From the NCBI GenBank assembly GCA_009667805.1, contig CM019068.1, positions 2,339,218 through 2,403,217 of the forward strand: 64,000 nt of DNA, given 5' to 3'. The notes beneath the pieces were generated by a model. It made no database searches. It was not told the DNA's origin and was given only the letters and a program-made list of their open reading frames with translations. Origin of the DNA: Leptobrachium leishanense (lineage: Eukaryota > Chordata > Amphibia > Anura > Megophryidae). Below are positions 1 to 10,084 of this stretch, piece after piece (the first letter of the stretch is position 1; every line of letters begins with the position of its first letter). The position numbers and the translations under genes are program-made.

Positions 1-142
1 GTGCGGCGGCGGCGTTCGGGCTCGGGCCACAGCGGGAACGCTGCGTTCCCGCAGCGTTCCCGCAGCGTTCCCGCTGTGGGAAAAGTGCGGGAACGCCGTT
101 CCTGCGCGTTCCCGCTCGACTCGAGCCCTGCTTATGAGACAT
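1..142. repeat. GC-rich GTTCCCGC-type tandem/inverted repeat
   Basis: The first 140 bases repeat the motif GTTCCCGC and its complement GCGGGAAC many times, so the stretch can fold on itself. It abuts the 81-bp tandem array and may belong to the same element, whose body would lie left of the window. The reading frame open across it is a by-product of lacking stops in GC-rich DNA. Confidence 0.6.
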
Positions 143-690
143 ACAGAGCGGGAACACTTGTGTTCATTAGCCTGCAGGGAAGGCCTACAATCTAAGATTG
201 GATATACTGTATGACTCAGCTATACAGAGGGGGAACACATGTGTTCATTAGCCTGCAGGGAAGGCCTACAATCTAAGATTGGATATACTGTATGACTCAG
301 CTATACAGAGGGGGAACACATGTGTTCATTAGCCTGCAGGGAAGGCCTACAATCTAAGATGGATATACTGTATGACTCAGCTATGCAGAGGGGGAACACA
401 TGTGTTCATTAGCCTGCAGGAAGGCCTACAATCTAAGATTGGATATACTGTATGACTCAGCTATACAGAGGGGGAACACATGTGTTCATTAGCCTGCAGG
501 GAAGGCCTACAATCTAAGATTGGATATACTGTATGACTCAGCTATACAGAGGGGGAACACATGTGTTCATTAGCCTGCAGGGAAGGCCTACAATCTAAGA
601 TTGGATATACTGTATGACTCAGCTATACAGAGGGGGAACACATGTGTTCATTAGCCTGCAGGGAAGGCCTACAATCTAAGATTGGATTCC
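143..690. repeat. 81-bp tandem repeat array (about 6.7 copies)
   Basis: A unit containing AGGCCTACAATCTAAGATTG recurs at 181, 262, 343, 422, 503, 584 and 665. The spacing is 81 bp except for one unit with two single-base deletions. Copies are nearly identical, so expansion is recent. The array runs directly into the minus-strand LTR at 691-1200 and may be part of its U5 side. Confidence 0.9.
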
Positions 691-1200
691 GTATAGCAAA
701 CAAGGAAACATATACTAGACAGGATACATAAAACTGGGAACTGAGGAACATAAACTAGAAAGTAATATACATGAACCAGAAATAACCAGGACAAGAACTA
801 GACAGATAACATAAACCATATGGCAAAACCATAAACGTGAATCTGACACAAACTCAGGCAAAAGTACAATAGGGATATGAAAGAGAATGGTCGATAAGGA
901 TATCCAGGTCAAAACGTATACAGGTCCTCAGCCAGAAACAGGTCAATATCAAGAAATCAGACACCAGGCAATGCAGGAACTTGAACTACACTAACTCCAA
1001 CTACTTCCACCACAGTTCAAGGAGCACCAACTCTCAGCCTCTTTTAAAGGCTGATGGTTCCTTGAACTTTTGAACTTATGCTTAGCTCCGCCCCCTCAGA
1101 TGCCATTTTGCCAGCCCTTACTACTGGCAACAGGCTAGCTAGCGATGCCACCTGGTGCCCTGACCCCCCAGGAAGCGCTGCGGGGGCCAAGGATGTAACA
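691..1200 (-). mobile_element. Partial Ty3/gypsy LTR (Sushi-like), minus strand
   Basis: Read on the minus strand from 1200, the sequence begins TGTTACATCCTTGGCCCCCG. It follows the same order of motifs as the Sushi-like LTR at 21748 (TGTTA start, CCCCTGGGGGGTC-like block, GGCATCTGAGGGGGCGG block, then a TTTAAAA box at 1041-1048). The right edge at 1200 is sharp against DIRS sequence. The left edge is not visible; the 81-bp array may be inside the LTR. Whether this is a solo LTR or the end of a longer element to the left cannot be told. Confidence 0.65.
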
Positions 1201-1714
1201 CTATATTAACATCCCAGATGTTAGAATACGGGAACGAGGGGTTTGTTTACATCCTATACCCTTCAATAACCCACATACAATAGGGTGTTTTCCTCCAGGA
1301 ATACCATTAAAACCCTGATGTGAAGCAGATATCGCCGATCTGAAGGTATTAATCAGCGATAAGCTTTACCATCCTCAAATAAATGAGTGAAGAAACTCAA
1401 CAAGCTACTCAAAGGAGCTGAAATGGGATCAACTTGTTGTTACACACACCAAGAAACCAATGAGTTCCATGCGGTACCATATCTCCTCCTAGTAGAGGGG
1501 CCCAGAAACTCGACAACAAGGAGGTAGTTGCTTCTGAAATGTTGACTGAAAGCCAGTGACCCCTGATATTTTCCAAGCTATTAAGTGTAATGAGTGAGGT
1601 CTCAAAAGATTCTGAAGCGTTCCCTCCGGGTCCCCCAGGGTGGATGATGAGACCCGAATTAGCCTGGGAACGTCTACAGACAGTGCCAGAAGACGCAGGA
1701 ACCATGGTTGAGAC
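1201..1714 (-). pseudogene. DIRS A segment, linker between RNase H and recombinase
   Basis: This segment matches 28925-29066 plus 30240-30610 of DIRS copy B nearly base for base. On the minus strand it encodes fragments of the region between the RNase H/methylase-like domain and the tyrosine recombinase, with frameshifts. The last eight bases, GTTGAGAC (1707-1714), are the left target-site duplication of the hAT insertion. No long reading frame survives. Confidence 0.7.
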
Positions 1715-1977
1715 TAGGGATGAGCTGTTCGGTTCAATATGTTCGGAGTTCGATTCGAACATCGCCCGTTCGGATGTTCGTGAACACCGAACATTTCCAC
1801 GTGTTCGCTGCATGTTCACCCACAATGCACCACAATGGACCACAATGCACTTTTTCCACAGGCCTGAAGCTTGTAATTGGCAAGAAAGGTGCAAGACTAT
1901 GCCATTCACGGCTCAGAGTCCTGATTGGGCAAATTTTGCCCAATCATGGGCTCACAGAGTTAAGTCCCACAGCACAC

Positions 1978-1985
1978 TATATAAG
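1978..1985 (+). promoter_or_regulatory. Probable TATA box of the hAT transposase transcript
   Basis: TATATAAG lies about 260 bp inside the 5' end of the hAT element, upstream of the repeat-rich leader and the transposase start at 3847. Position and orientation fit a core promoter for the element. No expression evidence can be read from sequence. Confidence 0.5.
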
Positions 1986-2037
1986 GTGTCTCTTACAACC
2001 CCAGCACGTGTTTTTTGAGAGGAGATTGTTGTGTTAG

Positions 2038-3770
2038 TGTGTGTTCTCACTGCCACCAGCTATTGGGGGGGGTCTCACTTCTACAAAATATCTGGGAATT
2101 GTTGTAATCTGTGTGTTCTCACTGCCACCAATAGGGATGAGCGTTCGGTTCGATTCGAACGTGAGTTCGAATCGAACATCGGTCGTTCGAGTGTCCGGCG
2201 AACGCCGAACATTATGGGATGTTCACGGTTTGTTCGACCGCGGACATTCCATAATAAAAATGTGTCCACAGGTCTCCTAAATGTACCGGCGGCTGCCGGT
2301 ACATTTACGAGACCTGTGGCTGCGGCCCCCATATCTCACCTGTCCTGCAGCTGTCCCGGTCTCCTGTTCCCCGGTCCATCAGCTCCTCTGATCCGTCTGG
2401 CTGCGGCTCCTCTCTGCCCCACATCTTCATGCTGAATGATCTGATTGGGCAAAGTCCTGCGCCTGACCTGGACTTTGCCCAATCAGGGCTCTGATTCAAT
2501 ATTGAGCCCTGATTGGGCAAAGTCCAGGTCAGGTGCAGGACTTTGCCCAATCAGAGCTCAGCATGAAGATGAGGCATGGGGCAGAGCTTTAACCAAGCTC
2601 TGATTGGTTAAAGTCAGTGCAAGACTTTAACCAATCAGAGCTTGGTTAAAGCTCATCTTCATGCTGAGCTCTGATTGGGCAAAGTCCTGCACCTAACCGG
2701 ACTTTGCGCAATCAGGGCTCAATATTGAATTAGAGCCCTGATTGAGCAAAGTCCAAGTCAGGCGCAGGACTTTACCCAATCAGATCATTCTGCATGAAGA
2801 CGTGGGGCAGAGAGGAGCCGCGGCCAGACGGATCGGAGGAGCTGACGGCCCGGGGAACAGGAGGCCGGGACAGCTGCAGGACAGGTGAGTTACAGGGGCT
2901 GGGGGCCGCAGCCACAGGTCTCCTAAATGTACCGGCAGCCACCGCTACATTTAGGAGAACTGCGAACACATTTTGCATGTTCGGCCCCCATAGGTTTACA
3001 TTGTGTTCGAGTTCGTATTCAAACATTTCGGTTGTTCGGCTGTTCGGATACAAACCGAACACAGGGGTGTTCGACTCATCCCTAGCCACAAACTATTTTG
3101 CGGGTCTCATTTCTACAAAATATATGGGAATTGTTCTAATCTTTGTGTTCTCACTGCCAGCAGCAATTGTGGGGGTCTCACTTCTAGAAGATATCTGGGA
3201 ATTGTGGTAATCTGTGTGTTCTCACTGCCATCAACTATTTTGGGGTCAGTCTTTTCTACAAAATATCTGGGAATTGTTCTACTCTTTGTGTTCTCACTGC
3301 CAGCAGCAATTATGAGGGTCTCACTTCTACAAGATATCTGGGAATTGTTCTAATCTGTGTGTTCTCACAGCCACCCATCAGTGGGTCTCACTGATTTATA
3401 GGAGGTTTCTGGGAATTGTAATCTGTGTCTTCTCACTGCCAGCTATCAGGGGGTCCCACATACTTCTAGCAGATTTCTGCGAATTGTAATCTGTGTCTTC
3501 TCACACTGCCACCCATCAGGGGGGCTCACTGATTTATAGGAGGTTCCTGGGAATTGTAATCTGTGTCTTGTCACACTGCCACCCATCAGGGGGGCTCACT
3601 GATTTATAGGAGGCTCCTGGAAATTGTAATTTGTGTCTTGTCACTGGCTGCCAGCTGTCAGGGTGTCTCACAGACTTATAGGAGGTTTCTGGGTATTTTA
3701 ATCTGTGTCTTGTCACTGGCTGCCAGCTATCAGGGTGTCTTACTGAGTTATACCAGAGTTGAATCAGAGT
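2038..3770 (+). repeat. ~70-bp tandem repeats in hAT 5' region, interrupted by the foldback element
   Basis: Units with GTGTGTTCTCACTGCC or GTGTCTTCTCACTGCC, followed by AGGTTTCTGGGAATTGTAAT or similar, recur about every 68-73 bp at 2041, 2113, 3147, 3217, 3289, 3359, 3427, 3495, 3566, 3633 and 3705. The array was cut at 2131 by the 2132-3084 insertion. It occupies the transcript leader between the TATA box and the transposase ATG. Confidence 0.8.
2132..3084. mobile_element. Foldback-type non-autonomous hAT element
   Basis: The ends are TAGGGATGAGC and CTCATCCCTA, with near-perfect 8-bp duplications GCCACCAA (2124-2131) and GCCACAAA (3085-3092). The two halves are inverted copies for most of their length. 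The left arm, with AGGTCTCCTAAATGTACCGG-type sequence, is mirrored in the right arm, including a GCTGATGGACC/GGGGAACAGGAG segment. The centre holds further palindromes built on CTGATTGGGCAAAGTCC. There is no coding potential. The ends match the host hAT element, so its transposase presumably mobilised it. Confidence 0.88.
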
Positions 3771-3846
3771 TCTGCAGCATATCTCCAATTTTTATAACAG
3801 AGTTGATTCAGAGTTCTGTATATCTTTAATCTATATATAACTCACC

Positions 3847-5007
3847 ATGTCAGAAAGACCGAAAAGGACAGGCAGATGCTCCCAGACACAGATAAGAGGG
3901 CAAGCAGCCTCTGTGTCGGGAGGCTGTGCCTCTGGTCGTCGTGGACGTGGTGCATCCTCAGCAGGGGCACACTTGTCCTTTCTAACTGGTGCTGGCCATC
4001 TTAAGCAGCAGCAACATACAGAGGATTTGGTGGATTGACTAACCAGGCCATCCTCATCCTCCGAGTCCTCTGCCAGCCAGGCTTGTAGTGGTTTACAGTC
4101 CACCTCAGCTGCCAAAGCATCTAATGCAGCCTCCATGTCCACAGCTACTCCTGCCGTAGCCTCACTATCACACACGGAGGAGTCAGCTGAATTGTTTGAC
4201 TACAATGACAGTGACATGCTGCTTGAGGATGCGCAGCAACTACAGTGCTCTGATTCAATCTCTGAGGTTGAGGAAGGGAATATAATCAACCTAGAGGAAG
4301 GGGGTGCCAGTGACACACAAATAACTGGCACTCATGTTGCCCCAGCAGCTGCGGCATACTGCCAAGTTGGCTCCAGTGACGAGGAGATAGGGAGTGGTGA
4401 CAATGATGATGAGGTCACTGACTCCACCTGGGTGCCTGATCGAACAGAGGAGTCAAGTGAGGAGGAGGATGCACAACAAACACGAGGCACAACGTCCTCT
4501 ATGACCAACCGTAGCCAGTCCAAGGCATCAGATGTCAGAACTGCTCAGGTGCAGAGCGCTGTTGTCTCAAAGCACACGTCCAGGAACTCTGCTGTCTGGG
4601 AGTTCTTTAAGAAATGTGCAGCAGACCCCACCATTGCTATTTGTAATCTATGTCAGATGAGGATCAAGCATGGGAAAGACAACGGACGCTTGGGTACCAA
4701 GTGCTTGAGGCAACATATGACCACCTGCCATGCATCCCATTAGCGCAACACTTTGCGTAGGTCCTCCTCACCTGTCTCTACCCCCACTATATGTCCTGCC
4801 ATGTCATTGACTCCAACCTCCACTGACAGGGATGATGCTACAGTAATGGATGTACCAGGTCCTTCCTCACAATGGGACAGCATCCCATCAGCTGAAGATT
4901 TACGCAGTCAGATTACGTTGCCCCAGCTGCTGCAGCGTAAGCAAAAATATAGTCCCAACAATCCCCAAGCACAGCGTCTAAATGCCAGTGTCACGGAACA
5001 GACATGA
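3847..5007 (+). pseudogene. hAT transposase, N-terminal part with BED zinc finger (broken)
   Basis: Frame 1 from ATG 3847 encodes a Ser/acidic-rich leader and then a BED-type finger: W at 4597, Cys pair in CNLCQMRI, paired His in HMTTCHASH (about 4594-4740). A segment ending LPQLLQRKQKYSPNNPQAQ follows, typical of ZBED/hAT transposases just before the catalytic region. In-frame stops at 4036 (TGA) and 4741 (TAG) break it. The BED finger normally binds the element's own ends. The upstream stop could instead mean that translation starts at 4135. Confidence 0.8.
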
Positions 5008-5207
5008 GAGCTCTTTTCAGCGAGCCACAGGACTAAAGACTGAACCCTTTTTAAAGACCATTTTTCCTGTTTTCGTTTTGGTTTTGCGTGTGAGCCTATG
5101 GACCTCTTATTTTATTGCTAGATGTGGTTTTATTGGTGTAATGTAATGAAAATGCACAGCTGCTGCCTTTCCAGCTGGTGGACTCTGCTTCCTTCTGTGA
5201 ATTTGCT
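5008..5207 (+). other. Unassigned stretch between transposase fragments
   Basis: The frame that encodes the transposase before 5007 and after about 5210 loses recognisable similarity here. The DNA is T-rich with no clear repeat ends. It could be a small insertion or simply a decayed part of the gene. Confidence 0.3.
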
Positions 5208-6181
5208 GAATGTGCTGTACCACAGTGGCAGGTTCCAAAACGCCATTTCTTTTCACGGAAGGCCATTCCAGCACTATACCAGCACGTGGAAGACAATGTT
5301 ATCCAGTCATTGGGAAAGGCAGTCAGCAGCAAGGTGCACGTGACTTTAGACACGTGATCCAGCAAGCATGGACAGGGCCGTTACATTTCCTTCACGGCAC
5401 ACTGGGTAACTCTGATTGCAGATGGGAGGGATCCAAGATGGGGCTCTATGCTGGAGCTTGTTCATCCACCACGCCTCCAGAAATCTGCTTGTATGAGGTC
5501 TGTCTGCTCCACCACCACCTCTCCCTCTTCCTCCTCCTCCTTCTCTGTCTCTGGCGAATTGGCAGTTAAACCGACGCGTGACAGGGGCTATGCAATGGCT
5601 CAAGCAAAAAGATGCCGTGCTGTGCTTGAGCTGGTTTGTTTAGGGGACAAGAGCCACACTGGGCCAGAAATTCTGTCAGCTCTGCAGGGGCAGGTGCAGA
5701 GATGGTTAACACCACGCCAGCTTCAGCTGGGAATGATCGTCTGTGATAATGGCAGCAACCTTCTCTCCGCCCTACGCCTGGGTAAGATGACGCATGTACC
5801 ATGCCTAGCACACGTCCTAAATCTGGTGGTACAGCATTTCCTAACCAGGTACCCAGGGCTGGCACAGCTTCTCAGCCAGGCCAGAAAAATCTGCAGCCAC
5901 TTCAGACGGTCATTCCCAGCAAGTGTTCGCCTGGCAGAAATTCAAGAGAATTCCACCTTCCCACAAACTGTCTGATCTGTGACATGCCCACCAGGTGGAA
6001 CTCGACATTAGCAATGCTGCAATGTCTGCACAAGCAGCAGAGGGCCATCAACGAGTACCTGTGTGAGTATGGCACAAGGACAGGTTCAGGTCAACTTGGT
6101 TTCCCCCCCCCTGCAGTGGCTGATGATCAAGGATGTATGCACTGTACTGTCACCATTTGAGGAGGCAACGAGGATGGTGAG
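5208..6181 (+). pseudogene. hAT transposase, catalytic middle part (broken)
   Basis: Fragments in shifting frames encode hAT transposase motifs. A block about 5217-5350 resembles the region around the first catalytic Asp. VCDNGSNLLSAL with PCLAHVLNLVVQHFL (about 5737-5845) corresponds to the conserved DNAxN...CxAHxLNL motif. DMPTRWNSTLAML (about 5980-6020) is the usual TRWNST motif. A TGA replaces a Trp codon near 5356, and there are frameshifts near 5440 and 5900. The gene is cut at 6181 by the nested element; 6174-6181 is its left duplication. Confidence 0.8.
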
Positions 6182-6752
6182 TAGGGATGAGCTGTTCGGT
6201 TCGATCGGTTCGGAGTTCGATTCGAACAGTGGCCGTTTGAAAGTTCGCGAACTATGAACATTTCCACGTGTTCGAAAACCCACTAAACTAATAGTGGTAA
6301 CTAAACACCTCATGATCATATCTGTGTATGTTTGTCAAGTATGATCATACCTTATCTGGTTTTTAGTTTTGGCTATGTGCCTGAAAAAAATTTCAATTTT
6401 CTTTTAATCCCTTTGTCACTTATGCTTAGTGATTTGTTTAGCCCTAGTGCAAACAGATCAATTTTGTACATTTCTGTGTGTTCGGTTCGATTTTTTTTAA
6501 AAAAAGTATAAAAATGCTTAAAAAAATCCTAAAAAATCTAAAAATAAAGAGACTCTTTACTGCGGAATATTATAAGCAATGGTTTATTAGATATTGAATT
6601 AAAACGGGAATATTTTTAACATTGAAGCCTATGGGATAAAACATTTTTTAAAAAAATTTAATCCGAGGACATTTTTAAATGTCCCCAGCAACATAAAATA
6701 AAATCCTTTTTTTTCTTTCTAATACTCACCTGATTCCTGGATCCACAAACTG

Positions 6753-7172
6753 TAGAGGTGCTGCCCGGCAGTGTGCGGAACCATATGCTGCATTAATTAT
6801 ACTGTAAGGCTGGGTTCACACCTGCGTTTTTTTACGCGTGCAATACATGCGTTTTTTAACACGCGTATCGCGCAAACGTAAAAAAACATGCAAACACGCA
6901 TTGCAGCGCGTTCACGGCCATAGCCTGCAGAGTGAACGCGCTGCAATACGCCCCAAAGAAGCTCCTGTACTTCTTTGGGCCTAGGACGTTTTACAGCACG
7001 TTCCTGCACGCTGTAAAACACCCAGATATGAACGGGTCCCATAGCAAATAATAGGATTTCCCTGTTTATGCGTTTTACAGCGTGCAGGAACGCGCTGTAA
7101 AATGCTTAGGTGTGAACCGGGCCTTAAGGTGCTGCCCGGCAGTATGAGGATTCATATGCTGCATTAATTATT
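6753..7172. repeat. Duplicated ~46-bp unit flanking a MITE
   Basis: The motif AGGTGCTGCCCGGCAGT..., running on to CATATGCTGCATTAATTAT, occurs at 6753-6798 and again at 7128-7172. The intervening 318 bp is the MITE at 6807-7124. The array was therefore a direct repeat before the insertion. Confidence 0.75.
6807..7124. mobile_element. MITE, AGGC(T/C)(G/C)GGTTCACACCT ends
   Basis: The terminal inverted repeats read AGGCTGGGTTCACACCT on the left and AGGCCCGGTTCACACCT on the right. TA (or TAA) flanks both sides. The inside is palindromic, with repeated GCGTTTTACAGCGTGCAGGAACG-type arms. The TA-containing duplication fits a Tc1/mariner- or Harbinger-type element; I cannot decide which. Confidence 0.75.
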
Positions 7173-7703
7173 CTTCTTACAAATTTGGTTACTTAACCCG
7201 TTTGCTTTTGGATTGTAATATTGTGATATCCAGGGCCTCGGGTGGCAATCGGACGCATGGTGCAGCCAGCTGGCCGAATGCCAGGAGCTCCGGCGGCACC
7301 CGGCGCAGCTGTGAGTGATCAGGGGCAGGGCGGTGCTTGATGACGCAGAGCCGCCGGGACTGGTATGTGCCAATTCTCACCATATACAGTAGCGCAGTAC
7401 TAGTGCCTAAACGTTGTCGAGCTGGTTTTGTTATAACAACTACTCTCGCTCTGTGCCCCTGTCTGGTATATTCCGCTGCTTGTTACTGCTGGTGCGCTTC
7501 CATCCTGCCATACACTATAGCGCAGTAATATTTGGCTGCACCGCCACTGACGCCTATACCAGATTCATATCATTTTAATATTGGACCGCAGGGTCCAACC
7601 CTGCACTCTTCCACAATACGGTTATGGTGTGACGGCACAGTTGCCGACACTAAAGGCCCAATTTTAAAGCACCTATTGTTACTTTCATCCAAAGCCTGCA
7701 TAA

Positions 7704-8300
7704 GGCTGGGGTCAGACGAACGCAGTGCGAACGCGCGTGCAGCCGCACTTTATTACGGCCGTAGTAGCAGCAAATGACGGCCAATGACGAGCAATATACG
7801 AAGTACGGCTGCACGAAAGAAGTGGCCGCGCAATGCAAGCAGCAAACAAACGCATTTTTTCGAGAACGTGATACCGCTAGTGCTGATGTACAGAGTATCG
7901 ACAGAATTATCGTATCGACAGAAATTATCAGATCCGAAAAACAAACCAATAAACCATTAGTTTACGTCAAATCGAATAGACACTTTGAAACGAGGAGAAC
8001 AGACGTTCCGAAAAACACGAATATTTCCGAAATCACGAAAAAAAGTCGATACGAAAAACGAGCAGACCCGAAAACACGAAAATGGCCGATATTCCGAAAA
8101 AAAGTCGATACAAAAACGAGTCATAACGAACCGAACCGAAATGGAAATCGGCCGAAACGAGTAAAAATTGGTGCACAAGTCTAGTTTTATTGATGATCCG
8201 TACAAAATTACGGACGGAAATGCGCATCATATGACCGCTACCGCGTATTCCGTGAAAAAATACATCCATTCGTGAAAAATACGTTTGTCTGACCCTAGCC
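7704..8300. mobile_element. MITE with GGCTGGGGTCAGACGAACG ends, TSD TAA
   Basis: The left end GGCTGGGGTCAGACGAACG pairs with the right end, whose complement is GGCTAGGGTCAGACAAACG. TAA flanks both sides (7701-7703, 8301-8303). The host hAT carries the same sequence uninterrupted near 12058 (CCTGCATAAGTTTCACC), which proves the insertion and the 3-bp duplication. The duplication and ends fit PIF/Harbinger. The interior is rich in CGAAAA/TCG-type motifs; the open frame across it is fortuitous. Confidence 0.85.
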
Positions 8301-8675
8301 TAAGTTTCACCATAATTTAGCCAAAAAAATCACTAAACTTGTTCTGCGTGTCCTAAAATGTCTCCTCTTCTCATACAGACTGCCGCCCCAAGCGGTTGTT
8401 TATGAATAGATTAAAGGAAAACCATTTACCGTCATTTGAAATGTCATTTTTTTGTTTTTAAATGTTTCTATACATCCTACAAATCCTCCACTTCACGGGC
8501 AGGTTATGGGGACCTCCTAGGCACGATAATTGAAGGAATTTTTCATTTTTATTTTTAACCCTTATTTCATGGAAAACTCACTGTTCCTTTAAAAGCTTTT
8601 TTAAAAAACTTTTTTTCCTTGTTTCCTGTCCCCCAGGGCACTATCGGGACCCCCATACACCTTTTATGGCAAATA

Positions 8676-8878
8676 GTACCGGCTGGGTGGAGTAGAGGTA
8701 ATGTCACTGCTCTGCATGGAGAGAGCCTGTGGAGTCATGGGTTTGATCCCAGCGAGCAACATCTCCAGTAAGTGTCCTTGGCAAGACACCTAATGGTACA
8801 TACTTGCCACCCAGGACATACTTGAAAGCAAGAGAAATCTTAATGTATCCTTCCTGGTAAAATCCTTTCTCAAAAAAA
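8676..8878 (+). mobile_element. tRNA-derived SINE
   Basis: A pol III-type head is visible, with a box A-like TGGAGTAGAGGT (about 8688-8699) and box B GGTTTGATCCC (8740-8750). A body with CCTTGGCAAGACACCTAAT and an A-rich/TA tail follow. The related copy at 12386-12405 runs through without it (GGCAAATA... then ATATGCCCTC), so the insertion is clear. It is not a functional tRNA gene. Confidence 0.78.
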
Positions 8879-9015
8879 ATATATATATGCCCTCTTGGAG
8901 GGCACTCTAGAATTCGAACTATTGAGTTCGGTTCGTGTTCGAGTTCGAACTCGAACTTTTGAAATTGTTCGAGTTCGAATGCAAACCGAACACGGGGGTG
9001 TTCGGCTCATCCATA

Positions 9016-10044
9016 ATGGTGAGCAGGGACAGTGCATGCAACAGTGACACGATTCCTTTAGTGTTCCTGCTGGAGCGCACTCTGAAGGGAATTATAGATG
9101 TGGCACTAGAGGCAGAGCAGCAGGAGGAGGAGGAGGCCTTCCCTAGCTCTCAAGGCCCCAGTCTTTCCGCAGACAGCATTCCTGCAGGTCCTCAGATCAG
9201 ACAGGAGGAGGAGGAGGAATATTTAAGTAGTGGGGGCATTGAAGGTGGGGATTCCTCAAGGGAGGGTTTGGTGTGCCTAGAATCCCAAGGACTAGTACGT
9301 GGCTGGGAGGAGGAAGTGCACAATGGGGTCATCCTCATTGACCAGGAAGACTCAGAAGCTAATGCTAACCTACGCTGCATGGGCTCCCTTATCCTGCAAA
9401 GCCTGGTAAAGGACACCAGGGTTCGTGCTATCATGGAGAGGGATCATTACTGGTTGGCAAGCCTTCTTCATCCACGATACAAGGGTAAAGTTGCAGAGCT
9501 CATCCTGCCCTCACAGAGGGAGGACAGGATGAAAAAACTTGAGGACGCTCTAAAGCGACATTTGTGTAACACCTTTCCAGGCACTGGTAGGTTACCAAGT
9601 GATGACACAGGTGCTTCTGAGGCTGCAGTTGATCAGAGGAAAAGCGGTGAAAGGGGCCTCTTGACTGATGCCTTTTCCAATTTTTTTAGTCCACGACGCC
9701 CAGGGACGTCAAATGTAGGCACCCATTGCCAGCGTCTTCACCATATGGTCCAGGACTACCTAGGGGCAAGGGAAGACCTGGATACCTTTCCAGCAGATGA
9801 TCCACTGGCTTACTGGGTGTTGAGATTGGATCACTGGCCAGAACTTAGCCAATATGCTATGCAGCTACTAGGTTGCCCTTCATCCAGCGTGCTTTCTGAA
9901 AGGACATTCAGTGCCGCTGGAGGTTTTGTCACAGACAAAAGAGTGCGTCTGTCCACCGACTCTGTAGACCGGCTGACATTTATAAAAATTAATCAGTCCT
10001 GGATCAGCAGCTATCAATCCCCTGATGCTGACGTAACGGAATAG
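9016..10044 (+). pseudogene. hAT transposase, C-terminal part with dimerisation domain
   Basis: After the nested insertion the transposase resumes at the duplicated ATGGTGAG and stays open to 10044. It encodes a Glu-rich insertion region, then WLASLLHPRYKGK, then the C-terminal hAT dimerisation motif with SSSVLSERTFSAAG and the LTFIKIN block (about 9860-9990). This is about the last 340 residues of a transposase of about 900 residues. The part is intact on its own but cannot be made as part of the full protein because of the insertion and upstream stops. Confidence 0.88.
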
Positions 10045-10084
10045 ATCGGGGATCTCTTCTGCATTCACAAAACCTCCACCACTG

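Larger units (their letters stand above)
6182..9015 (+). mobile_element. Same-family non-autonomous hAT copy inside the transposase gene
   Basis: The ends are TAGGGATGAGC and CTCATCCATA (one base changed from CCCTA). They are flanked by perfect 8-bp duplications ATGGTGAG at 6174-6181 and 9016-9023. Its right third (about 7535-7700, 8301-8675 and 8879-9015) matches the 3' region of the host element (about 11750-12548), so it is a deletion derivative of the same family. It carries two MITEs and a SINE and no transposase. Confidence 0.93.

Noticed and set aside
1409..2037. Overlapping frames on both strands at the DIRS/hAT junction
   Set aside because: They cross the exact insertion point at 1714/1715 and contain no motif.
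7774..8184. 136-codon basic open frame
   Set aside because: It lies wholly inside a 597-bp MITE proven by an empty site; no domain is visible.
8676..8760. tRNA gene
   Set aside because: Box A and B are present, but the sequence continues into a SINE body and A-rich tail and does not fold into a clean cloverleaf by eye.
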